Assembly: GCA_015499985.1 (NCBI GenBank)
Contig: JAAAUF010000220.1
Coordinates: 1 to 44,152, forward strand
DNA from: Haplosporangium gracile
Lineage: Eukaryota > Mortierellomycota > Mortierellomycetes > Mortierellales > Mortierellaceae
Direction of reading: 5' to 3'
Length of the DNA: 44,152 bases
Part shown: positions 11,431-21,388 of the stretch, in pieces
Position numbering within the stretch: position 1 is the stretch's first letter
Layout: every line of letters starts with the position of its first letter
Position numbers and translations under genes: made by a program
The notes under the pieces: generated by a model
The model's database searches: none
Told to the model about the DNA's origin: nothing
What the model saw: only the letters and a program-made list of their open reading frames with translations

Positions 11431-14400
11431 CTACTTCGTACCTGTGGCCTCCCCAACAATCCGAAGATCCTCATCTGCCAACTCCACCTCCGAGACGAGA
11501 GTCGAGACAAACGCTCTTTCAGCTTGGAGATGACCCATCAGCAAAGGTGCATCATCGCTTGAGCACTGCAGCAACGTGGGCGCAAACACCATAGCCAGGT
11601 TCGACAGACTCATCTTGGTCGCCTCCTTGACCGTCGCATTGTTGAACGTCTGAAAGAGTGTGTGAAAGGAGAGGTTAGCTCAATTGAAGTAAAGATGACA
11701 AACGCAATAGAGCTCAATGGCTGAGGAATGAGACAAAGTTTACCTTCAGGAACGAGATCAGGTAGATGATCATCTCCTTATGCCAGAGTGGTAACGAAGT
11801 AATGATCTTGGCCACGGCATCCTTGTCCTGCGCACCTTGGATGCACTGCTGATACATGTCGTAGGGAATAACTGGCTCGGGCAGGTCACGGATCCACAGA
11901 CGAAGAAGCGAGCATGGGACGTGCGGATCTGTGATGCCTGTGATGTCGTAGTTGCCCAACTCTATCCTAGCGCGCTATAGGAGAGGGTTTTTTGTTTGTT
12001 TGTTTGTGAAAACAAAAGAATAAAAAAAAAAACGTTAAGTTCGCTAATACTTTTGAAGGCGTACTTATTTGGGCTGAGCTGAAAGCACAGATCAGGCGCC
12101 ATGGTGGCACAATTCCTTTTTCATAAACCAATCAAACTAGCACTCTTGAAAAATAAATTTGACAAATGTCAAAAGAACAAGTAAAAGTCATACCAGTTCT
12201 GCTACAGCTCCAAGGTCACCCGAAATGCGAAAGATGCCTTCAGTCTTAAGACCGCCGAGCTCAATGACACTCTCCTTCAAGAACACCATCAAGCGGGGGA
12301 CGCGCCATGTCGCCCATTCACCCCCTGCAGCCATCTGACGACCCATAAGACGCTCCAGAGTCGCTTCAAAGACACTGGGCCGGAAAGCAGCCTCCTGTGC
12401 TCTTGCAATCTCGACCAATGTCAACAGCTTGGCTCTTGATCCTCGCTTGCTGATTCGGCGTAGCAGATCATGGCAATGCTGGGCCATAACAGGGATGGGA
12501 TGGAGAGACGTCGTCGCGTGCTGGTTGAGAAACGATGCTAGGTAGTCGTGTAGATTCTTTGAGGGCGAAAACGTGATCAAGAGGATAGTAAACAGGTGCC
12601 ATCCCTTGATACTGCCCTCTCTAAATTACCACAGCCAAAAGTGTCCAAAGGTTAGTTATGTGTTGTCGCTGTCAAGAAAGTTTTCCCATATTTTTAAAAA
12701 AAATAGTGCTCACGCTCACCGGCTGGGGTTTTCTGTCAACTGCTTGCACAGCTGGACATAGATCTCATCACGAAGCTCTCCATGGTCAAGACCCTTCTTG
12801 ATCAACTCCAGAACAAGCTTGATATCGTCCTCCGACTGAATCGACAGGTCAACACAAGTCTCTCCGAGCTCAACACCCGTTGGTCCAACATATCCATTGC
12901 CTTTGCGTTCGCCCATCAGTTTCTGAATGATTTTGAAGCAGCGGAGGGCATCCTTCTGAACGCCACGTTTGTTGAGGACCATCAAAGGTTGAGAAAGCGG
13001 GCTCTTTTGGTGAAGAAGCATTCTTTCCATAGGTACCTTGCGTCGGAAGAGTCCCTTCTTATGAGTCGAAAAGTACTTTTGTGCGAAACCCGCGATCCGG
13101 AACTGTGAGATTGACGACTGCAACTCGGCAGGGAGTGAAGGATATGCACCAGGATGAAGTGCTGCATTCTTAATAGTCGGTGAAATACTGTTTAGCTGGG
13201 CAATTTGGGTAATTTCCGGAGACACGCCGCCTCTGGTCGACAGTCGGCGGTGCGCTGGAGGGGGACTGGCGCTCATCTTGCGAAGGGCCTCCTGCTGTTG
13301 TTCGATGATCATGGGCGACATTTTCCTTGCCGCCTCGTCGTTCGCAATAGGCGCGCCAATGCCGAATTTTCTGGCCCGCTCTGCGATCTGGAAACTCTTC
13401 CGAGCGGGTTGAAGGGACGCATCGTTATTTGACATTGCAGCGTGGTGGAACTTCTTTGACCCAGTAGATGTGGGAGGATGAGATGTCGAGAGCGGCAGGC
13501 AAGAGTTTAATGTTGCACCTGATCCAGGTCTGGAAGGGATCGAGATGGGTTGCGAGGATGTTCCTGAATTGTGTCTGTTGAGTGTCATAGACGCCGCTCT
13601 CTGAAAGGTAGAAACAAAAGCGTTAGTGGAGAGGCCGTGGCTCGGTTGAGAGGTGGGCTGGGATGTCTTTGAACGCAACCTCCAATTGCTAGTGTTCTCT
13701 TTGATTGTTGAGCCACCGATGGGCGAAGTCGGGGGTGAGAGTGGTGTTGTCGGTGTCTCTGATTGGGCAGCTCTTTGGAGGAAGGAGAGCGATGATGCGT
13801 TCCGTAGACTTTTCGGCGGCGTGACTTTTGGACTGTCTGTCGAGACCGCTGTGGCGAGTGAAGGAGAGAATGATTCTGTTGGGGTATAGATGGGCGATAC
13901 GAAGCTGCTGTCATTTAGGACTTCGGAGGCCAATTCATTTGACATGGAGACTATCTGCAGTCGCTCAATGCTCTCTCTGGCAATAGGCGAAGATGGCTCC
14001 TGTAGCCCTGATGTCACTCCGCCGGTGAGATGAAGTGAGAGACGCTGACCAATAACTGATTTCTAGAGAAGGTAACAAAGTGCAGCCCGGTGGATACAAA
14101 AAGGAGAAAGAATTGGGGTATGTTAGTGTCGCTACCGTAGTAAGAGAGTTACAGTGAGCATACTAGGGGAGGGAGGAACGGAAGGAGATGAATACATGCT
14201 TCCGGGGACTTTTGAGTGTGATGAATGTGGTACCGGGCGATGTCGATGGATAAGAGGACAAGAGGATCAAGTGTGCAAGGTTAAACACAAAATAAAAATA
14301 AAATCTCAAATGCGTCAAGAGCGGGGTGCACTTGCCTGGATTGCGGTCAGGGAGATGATGTTGTTGCTATCGTGCGGTCGCTCCCACTCTGTCTGTCCTG

Positions 14401-15243
14401 TCTTTGTGTTGTAGTAGTAGGGCAGGTTGTGAATGTCATCAAAGAGTTCCCACCACTCGCCTGCAGGATTTTGATGTTGACTATAATTCATCGACAAGAT
14501 AAAAGAAAAAAAAGGTCAATGCAAGGTTAGCTGTATGCCTCCAGTCGAGTGTTCTTGTTTGTCTTGTTTTCAAAGGAATGTCAAGTTAGTATCAAAAGAA
14601 GGAAACAAAAGAGAAAGAGAGAGCTCCTTACATTACGGCGCCCTCTGGCAGAGACCAGTCGCACTCGCCACTCGACTTTTTTGTTGTTGCGTTGTTATGT
14701 GGAGTATGACGAAAAAGAAAAAGAAACAGTGAAGTGAAGAAGCGGATCGCGAATAATATAACGGCAGCGTGAAGGACGGATACACGAATAAAGTAGAAGA
14801 GAGAGACAATTAAGGTCGTCGGTTAGTGAGAGCTTGTTCCAAAGGGACGATCAAACATATCACAAATTCACTGATCATTGTAATATGAACCACACATGTT
14901 GGATCATGTCAAGTCATGGATCGATGCAAAAGGAACAAAAAAGTAAAATAAAAAGAGGTCAGGCCGATGTAAGCATTGCAGCCACACTGTGGGAAGAAAA
15001 CTACCTCCCTCTCCTATTCTCTACCTCCCCTCCCCCTCCCCCTCCCCAGAGTCAGAGGTCATAGACAAGGTAGGGCAAGAACAAAAATGTCTTTGAATGT
15101 CTCCTCATTCTCATTACTCTGGGAGTTGATTCAGCAAAAGTGTTAAGAATGAGAAATGCATTTACCAAGTTGGCGTAGAAGGTGTTGCGGGATTCAGGGT
15201 CCGTAATCTCGACCCACACCGGACTGGAAAGAGCCAAGGCCAT
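11431..15243 (-). CDS. ARHGAP39: RhoGAP with WW and MyTH4 domains (ARHGAP39/Vilse type)
   Basis: GTPase-activating protein for Rho/Rac GTPases, linking actin polarity to partner recognition. Seven exons: 15166-15243, 14632-14675, 14336-14480, 12720-14062, 12194-12620, 11744-11974, 11431-11649; 828 aa. WW1 (about 8-40) begins PVWVEITDPESRNTFYANL and is completed by a 44-nt exon. WW2 (about 47-80) contains GEWWELFDD, PYYYN and TEWERP. A long Ser/Thr-rich linker follows, then MyTH4 (about 415-600, with LRDEIYVQLCKQLTENP) and RhoGAP (about 620-810). TEGIFRISG carries the presumed arginine finger (R668), followed by ITDPHVP, RDLPEPVIP and the late SLSNLAMVFAPTLL helix. The order matches metazoan ARHGAP39. 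The intron after 14336 appears to use a GC donor. The join at 12194/11974 was chosen because it keeps spacing to the DPHVP motif; a tiny exon near 12070 also fits the phase but adds residues. The 3' end may continue through a weak GTACGA donor. Confidence 0.93.
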
Positions 15244-16680
15244 TGTTGCTGCTGTGTTATGATTTTTTGGTACTTGAGATCCTTCGTGTCTCTTCCAAAG
15301 ATAAGGTATTTTAAACTCTCCTGGTGCTCAACAAAGAGCAAACAACAATAGGTGGCAGTAGCGAAAGAGGAGAGAAAGAGAGGCTGAGAAAGAGAGAAGG
15401 AGAGAAGGAAGTCGAGCAAAAAGAAACAAAAAAATGCAGCGAGGATTGCGATATAAGAAATGAACAAAAATGGAAAAGAGGAAAAGGAACGAAAATGGTT
15501 AGAAAGGAGAGAGGAGCAAAGACAAAGTAGCACGTTTCTTTTGATGAGAACGGAGAGGAAAGGAAGAAATTACAATTAGAGGAAGGCAAAGCAGGAACAA
15601 AAGAAGAGGATGGGTTGTTGAGAGTAGGCACAGGAGGTGTGTATGAATATCAAGGAGAGATGCGAAGTGTGAACAGGACAGGTGCGTCTGTCTATGGTCG
15701 AGCAAGCGAGGGTAGAAAGGAAGACAGACAAAGATAGAGAGACAGAGGCAGAGGCAGAGAGCGAGTGTAGGAGAGAAGGAGAGAGAAAGAAAGCGAGAGA
15801 GTCGTGAAAGGTGGAATTAAGAAAGAAACAAAAGACGAAAGGAGAAGCACTATAACGCTTTGCTCTGAAGAGAAAACGACCCGAATTGCTAACTCTCAAA
15901 AGCAAGGAGACACACACGAGAGAGCGACGTTATAACAAGCGAGCAAGAATCGAGCTGAGGGCCATGAGCCAGCGAGCAAACGATCCATTAGTACTGTAGA
16001 CATCCCAATATGTAAAAAAAAAAGGAGTTAGACCATGTGCGAGACGCGTGAGTAAAGTACGTATGTGAGAGGAAGATCAGATGAGTGCCCACTTTCAATT
16101 GTGTATTTGTGCTGTCGTAGTTGGCCAGGCTGAGGGCGATCGCATATGGCATGCATGGTTTAGTGATAATGCCATGCATCTAGATACCAATTGTAATAAT
16201 AACATAATGACAGCACCATAGCTCCGTCATGAATTGTCCATCGTCCCTCTTCCTTCTTCTCCGATGCATACACCCATATTCAATGCGTTGTTGTTTATTA
16301 ATTACTTTTGTCTCGGGCAAATGTCCTTGTATTGTTCTTGATGCATCCAATTAAAGCACTTGGAAGCAGAGCCCCCCAACCCAACTCTTCCCCTTTATGA
16401 CTCCGAGATAGAATGGCATGCAAGGCCCCGTTTTTTTTTATGAAGTTGTTGTTGTTGTTGTTGGTGTCTGTCTGCCCTGTCAAAATAAAAAACATGTCGA
16501 AGTACGATGTGCATGTGCGACGACACAATGTGCCAGTGCAGAAAGACCAAAAAAAAAAAAGTGACTGCTGAAATGTATTTCAGAGCAGATTTGTTTTTTT
16601 TCCCTTTTTCACCGCCTAAACCCGGTCAGGGTCAGTTGTTTACGCTTTTCCAACCCATCCACACATTCATTCGCTGACCC
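15244..16680. promoter_or_regulatory. Divergent upstream region between the RhoGAP and Mtf2-like genes
   Basis: From about 15330 to 15900 the plus strand is almost wholly A and G, so the RhoGAP gene has a long CT-rich leader or promoter on its own strand. From 16000 on the sequence is mixed, with a short GTT-repeat tract near 16445-16465 and poly(A)/poly(T) runs near 16549 and 16595. No coding frame is supported. The two genes point away from each other, so both promoters should lie here. Confidence 0.5.
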
Positions 16681-18670
16681 ATGCAACGAGTACTCCTACT
16701 GCGATCAGGTTGGTGTTAAACAAGATCACTTTCCATCGCTACTCCTCACATTGACAAGATAATGACGTTATTTGTTTTTACTACAGAGTAAATTGACATA
16801 GTATGTTATCTAACAATACACAATAGGAAGAATAATCCGATCTGGCTTGCATCCATGTCGGGCCACATACCAATTGACCAGAGGTGTAGCCACAGCCGAC
16901 GGCGGATCAAGGCCAGGCTCGGACGATACTGTCTCCCAGGGGGCAACCGCCACCACCTCTTCGACGTCGGCTTCTAGTGCTACAGCATCTCCAGGTACCA
17001 CTCCAACAGAGACGATGGCAGCGACCGAGAAGGAAGATTTGGTTAAAAAATTTAAGCTGAAGCCTTCAGTCGAGGTTGGAATCCGAGCAGGCAAGCGAGA
17101 GAAGCAGAGGAAACGGGATCAGGAGGAGGCCGCTAGGAAAGCTGCCGAGGAAGAGTCACGGTCAGGAGCTGACAAGATCCATCGACTCTTTGAGAAGTTA
17201 CAGCTAGGAGATAGCGACATAGCCGAGGGAGGTTCGAGGACGACCGCAGGCGGCGCATCGGCAAGAGCAGCAGGGTCACTAAAATCAACTCTGGGCAAGA
17301 ACGTTTCTGACTCTTGGAAGTTTTTGTTTGATGAGGATGACTTGAACGAGAAGAAGAGCAAGACGACGACAATAGCGCCAGCAACGACTAAAAGTGCAGA
17401 GAAGGAGACATTGGACGGGATACCGGGTGCATCAGACTTGTTCCCAAACCTGTCAGAGTACCGTTCATCGGCCTCAGGAAAGCCATCAGCAGAGACTTTG
17501 GCGCCCAAGGGAGATCGCTGGAAGGATCCCAAGCTGAAGAGCGCAGAGAAGGATGCGTTCAAGACTCTGTTCTCCTCGTTGTTTGAGCAAAAGCCGACGA
17601 CCCAGGGCTCTGCCCCAGGAAGCAAAGTCCAGTCATTGTTCTCCAACTTCAACCGCGCAGGAATGGATTCCTTGACGGACAGCACAAAAGCAGAGGATTC
17701 AGCAACTACGACTTTACTCGAGACTCTCGTTGCTAAAACGCCAACAACACCCGAGGCGCCGACATTCAGCGAGGATCCGATGCAGATTCTCAACCGCCAA
17801 CTGTTCAACTTGTCCAAGCGTGTCGAACCCATCTACCTGGACCATAAGCCCAAGACATCGGCATTTCAGGCTATGGAGAGCACCGTTGCAGGACAGGATT
17901 GGATGTCTCGAGACGCGACCCGACCCAACAGCAAGAACACACTCTTTGCAGCGATCCAGGACGAGAACAAGGTGGCGATCAGGATGAGGAACGAGCTTGT
18001 AGCCAAGAGCGGTGATGTGATCAAGATCAAGGAGTTTGTAGACGAATTGATCGCTCCCTATGTCGACTCTTCGTCGTCCGCGGGATCTAGAAATGAACCC
18101 CGTCCCTCGAGTATCAGTCTGGATGGGCTTTTGGCGCAAGCTATTTTGAGTTCCTCCGCAAGTAGCCTAGTTGGAGCCCCTGCGACATCCCTTATTCGAT
18201 CCAAAGTTGAGGAAGTTCAATCCCCTCCTGTAAAAAGCCAGCGTTCGTTACATCCCTTCATGGGTCACGCGCTTGTGGAGCACACCCGACGACAAGGCCT
18301 GCCTGTCTTTATTCGAGTTGTCCGTACCGAGTCATACAAGGCGCTGCTCAAGAGTCGGTGGGATACATGGCGCGATGGACCAGGGTGTCTAGAGATTTTG
18401 AAGGAGATGCAGCGTAATGGAGCCCTGGTGGATCGAGAAACGTTGAGTCTTGTGAGGAAAATGCAGAGGGATATCAACGATGCTTCTGTTCCAGCTCCAT
18501 TGACAGGGGAGGAGACGAGGATCCAACAGTATGGATGGGGCGATGAGGAGCAGGCAGCGCCGCTGGTGGAAATGCTAAATATGATGGAGGGCGAGGTTGG
18601 GAATCGACAAGAGTCGTCCAATATGAGGCATTGGGCAAAGCGTGTTGACTCTAGCTTCCTACATCGATAA
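16681..18670 (+). CDS. Mitochondrial protein with Mtf2-like C-terminal domain
   Basis: Two exons, 16681-16708 and 16827-18670, join in phase 1 (donor GTTGGT, acceptor ATAG) to give 623 aa. The short first exon matters: it supplies an ATG and the residues MQRVLLLRSG, which with RIIRSG form an Arg-rich presequence lacking acidic residues, as expected for mitochondrial import. A charged, low-complexity middle follows, with DSWKFLFDEDDL near 170. Residues about 488-558 resemble the fungal Mtf2 domain: ESYKALLKSRWDTWRD, then LEILKEMQRNGALVDRET. Mtf2/Nam1 of yeast couples mitochondrial RNA polymerase to RNA processing and translation; that role here is inferred from this weak similarity. Without the first exon there is no good ATG until within the Thr-rich region. 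The Tc1 element inserts 59 bp after the stop codon. Confidence 0.75.
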
Positions 18671-18729
18671 GCCTTGGCTCTAATTAAAAAATGTCCACAT
18701 TCATTTTCTCTTCCCTGATCACCATTCTA

Positions 18730-18844
18730 ACGTGCTCCAGTTTGATGATCAAAGTGGTCGCGATTTCGACGTTTTTTTTGAATTGCTCTTCCCCTTCTTT
18801 GCAATCAGCCCCGGGATCTCTCTCTATGGTTCTTGCGCCTCTTG
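18730..18844 (+). repeat. Left terminal inverted repeat of the Tc1 element
   Basis: Pairs with 20194-20313 on the opposite strand through the shared segments TTTGATGATCAAAG, TCGCGATTTCGACG, GCAATCAGCCCCGGGATC and GGTTCTTGCGCCTCTTG. Differences are a T-run length change, one single-base indel, a two-base GG/AA change, one G/A change, and the eroded outer end. TTTGATGATCAAAG is itself nearly palindromic, a possible transposase-binding site. Confidence 0.92.
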
Positions 18845-18943
18845 CTTCTGCTCCCGTACAGACGCTATAACGAAATATTTTTGAATTATGGAATCATCTT
18901 TGATCTTCAAAGTTGTAATTCAGAATCCAACAGATCATCGGCT

Positions 18944-20008
18944 TCACAGTGGATCTTTAGAATTTATTGGACCTCCTTTGCTTTTAAACAGTGCATCTAT
19001 GCGTCTGGGCATATTTTCGTACAGTTGTTCAAAATATTTTTTTGGAATCCTTCTCCAAATTCTCTCCACTCGCTTCCAGAGGTGTTTTAAATCCTTTTGC
19101 GCCACCGGGTTCCTGGCCAGCTTCTGTTTTATATATGCCCAAAAGTATTCGATAATGTTGAGGTCCGAGGAGTTGGGTGGCCACTTGAGAACGGTGAACT
19201 TCTGCTCGTCAAGCCACTTTCGCACTGCATTTGCTGTATGTACTCGAGAGTTGTCCTGTTGAAAAATGGATTTTGCTGGATGCATGCCATACCAAACAAA
19301 GGAAGGGCGTACATAGTCGTAGAGAACCTCGAGGTAGAATTCCGAATTCAGTATGCCAGTGATCCGACAAAGGTTGCCTGTGCCAAAAAAAGTAATACGT
19401 TTCCAGACCATTATTTTTCCTCCTCTAGCTTGCGGTGTTGGACGGACTTGATAAGGTAGCAGACGCTTGTGTTCACAGTTGCTGTAGTAGTACTTCCTGC
19501 CAGAGGACCCCATATGACTGACAATGCTCTCATCAGAGAACATAACACGTTTTCAGTCCTTTGCCGTCCAGTGTAAGCGTTCTTTTGCAAATGCATACCG
19601 TTTCTGCACATGATTCGGTTTGAGATTTGGTCTTCGTTGTTGAACATATGCCTTGATTCCTCGCTGTCGTAGATTCTGCCGGAGCGTCTCAACATGAACC
19701 TGTACTCCATCCATGGCTTGAACGAACCGCTGGGCATCGCGAAGAGACTTTAGTCGTCCAGTATTAAGATGGAGACAGAGAACTTCCATCGTCCTTGCAG
19801 AGATCTTGTGTTGTGCGCCTTTTTTTCGAGGAGGGATGTGTTCCTTGTTCTTATTCCTGATGTTGATTGCTGATCCAATAGAGATTCCGACCGATCTGGC
19901 CACTTCCCTAACAGTATGGCCTTGGATTAACTGCTGGGTGGCATTGGCGACTTTGGAGGGCGATAGGGGTTTTGTTGTATGTTTGTGATTGTCTGCTTTT
20001 GGTGGCAT
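18944..20008 (-). pseudogene. Tc1/mariner transposase with one in-frame nonsense codon
   Basis: A single frame from the ATG at 20008 to the stop at 18944 would give 354 residues, normal for Tc1 transposases, but a TGA at 19553-19555 (codon 152) interrupts it, where the family usually has Trp just before the first catalytic block. No frameshift is present. The N-terminal part has a helix-turn-helix (TVREVARSVGISIGSAINI) preceded by a basic region. The catalytic triad is intact: D159 in FSDES, D252 in FQQDNSRVHTA and E287 in LNIIEYFW, a DD34E spacing. A TGG-to-TGA change is a single transition. As it stands the gene should make only the DNA-binding half unless the stop is read through. Confidence 0.92.
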
Positions 20009-20193
20009 CGGAGCTGGTGGAGGGAGGAGCGAAAGATAGTGTAGATGATGATGGAGTAAAAAGTGGAAAAGGGTGGATGAAGAAGTAAAGATCCTTTATT
20101 CCATTAATTGATCAAAGCTGACGTCACAATTTCAAAGCGCGTTTTCTCGTGGTTGATGATCCTGGCGTTGATGAAGACGAAGGATCCACAAAA

Positions 20194-20313
20194 CAAGAGG
20201 CGCAAGAACCATAGAGAGAGATCCCGGGGCTGATTGCAAAGAAGGGGAATGAGCAATTCAAAAAAAAACGTCGAAATCGCGATTACTTTGATCATCAAAT
20301 TGGAGCTTCACTA
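20194..20313 (-). repeat. Right terminal inverted repeat of the Tc1 element
   Basis: Reverse complement of the left repeat over about 115 bp. This end keeps the more complete terminus and abuts TA at 20314-20315. Confidence 0.92.
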
Positions 20314-20315
20314 TA

Positions 20316-20951
20316 AATGAGCATATACGTTTGCAGTTGTGAGCATTTTCCGTCGGGCCCGGGCCATGATAGTGTCTCCTTCTTTCAATGTCAGAAAACT
20401 GCGAGAGCGCAAAGAGGCTCCATTCTGGCATGGAAAATAGTCAGGAAGCGCGTGGGAGAAACTCGCCGCCCGCCAGCTTGCACAGTACTTTCGTGTTTTC
20501 GTTGGGCTGTGGCCCAAATTCGACACGCCTGCAAAAATCATTTTAAGTTTGCTACGCTACAGCCGAAAAGCCAACAACAAACGGAGAGTGCACCAGCATG
20601 GTTGCCTGTTGATCCACTTCGATGGGCAAACATATGCCAAAACCTTCTTTTGCGGGAGTAGAGAGGGAAAGGGGGGTTTTGTACACAGTTTGGCTTTGCA
20701 GACGTCCATTGGTCCGCCGTATGGCTCTCAATCGCAGGATGTTAGATTAATCTCATCTCGTGGCTAACTTGTCGAGTTACAACCTTTTCCTCTTTCACCT
20801 CCTTCTCGCACTCAACGCCTATTCCTGTGTCCCATTTCACATATATTCATACCAGTCCCTCGACCCAATCTCTTCAATTTTGAAACTAAACAAATCCATA
20901 CTCCTACTCTTCCACCATCTCTGTTGTGTTGCTTGTTCTAGTCTACCCTTG
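20316..20951. other. Intergenic flank of the Tc1 insertion, upstream of the ubiquitin-like gene
   Basis: No gene supported. The last 200 bases are CT-rich on the plus strand, as upstream of other plus-strand genes in this window, and likely hold the promoter and leader of the ubiquitin-like gene. Confidence 0.4.
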
Positions 20952-21388
20952 ATGAAGATCAAATTCCACCTGGAGGAAGAACCACACTTGGTTTATACCT
21001 TCGCCATACCCTCTTCTTCCACACTAATCGTACAGATACGACAGAGCATCGCATCGGCAATTCATGTAACACCCAGCAATATTAAGCTGTTGTTTGCAGA
21101 TCGTGAGGTAAAAATCGTCGTGGTTCCTTGAATGCTATATGTAGTAATGCTACTCATTGTCCTCTAAAACCGGCTTGTTACTATCATCATTAGATGCTGG
21201 ACCACGAAATATTTTGCTCATACGAACTTACAGATACTGATTTGATAAAGGTGCATGTCGCATCCTACCTGATCGGCTGTAAAGCGAGAGGATATTGTCA
21301 ACTGTCCACCCCTCATTTCCCACGAGACCCATTGAATGCAGTTCTGGAGCTGAGCTACTCGTCCAAACAAATGCTTTTTTTTTATTGA
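20952..21388 (+). CDS. Small ubiquitin-like-fold protein, not otherwise recognised
   Basis: Two exons, 20952-21107 and 21194-21388, join in phase 0 (donor GTAAAA, acceptor TTAG) to give 116 aa. The first 75 or so residues read like a ubiquitin fold: a beta-hairpin start MKIKFHLEEEPHLVYTFAIP, a helix around VQIRQSIASAIHV, then NIKLLFADREMLDHE and YELTDTDLIKVHV, matching the usual order of strands 3-5. The exon junction falls in the middle of this core, which supports the splice. There is no C-terminal Gly-Gly, so it is probably not a conjugated modifier. The tail after residue 80 is uncertain: a GTAAAG at 21280 is a possible further donor. The upstream open frame has no ATG, so the start is secure. 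Function unknown. Confidence 0.55.

Larger units (their letters stand above)
18730..20313 (-). mobile_element. Tc1/mariner-type DNA transposon, about 1.58 kb
   Basis: The element is bounded by TA dinucleotides at 18728-18729 and 20314-20315, the Tc1/mariner target-site duplication. Its ends are long inverted repeats (about 115 bp each), and between them lies one DD34E transposase read on the minus strand. The right end reads TAGTGAAGCTCC inward from the TA; the left end reads ACGTGCTCC, as if three bases were lost and the terminal bases changed. The repeats are otherwise nearly identical, suggesting a fairly recent insertion. It sits just downstream of the Mtf2-like gene, so probably in or next to its 3' UTR. 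Confidence 0.93.

Noticed and set aside
12070..12085. Tiny exon (LSPN) inside the RhoGAP gene intron
   Set aside because: Phase allows it, but direct joining of 12194 to 11974 gives the spacing expected between the arginine-finger block and DPHVP, and the acceptor there has a better pyrimidine tract.
15162..15917. Several overlapping Ser/Phe/Leu-rich frames on -
   Set aside because: They arise from the CT-rich leader of the RhoGAP gene; all frames look alike and none has a splice context.
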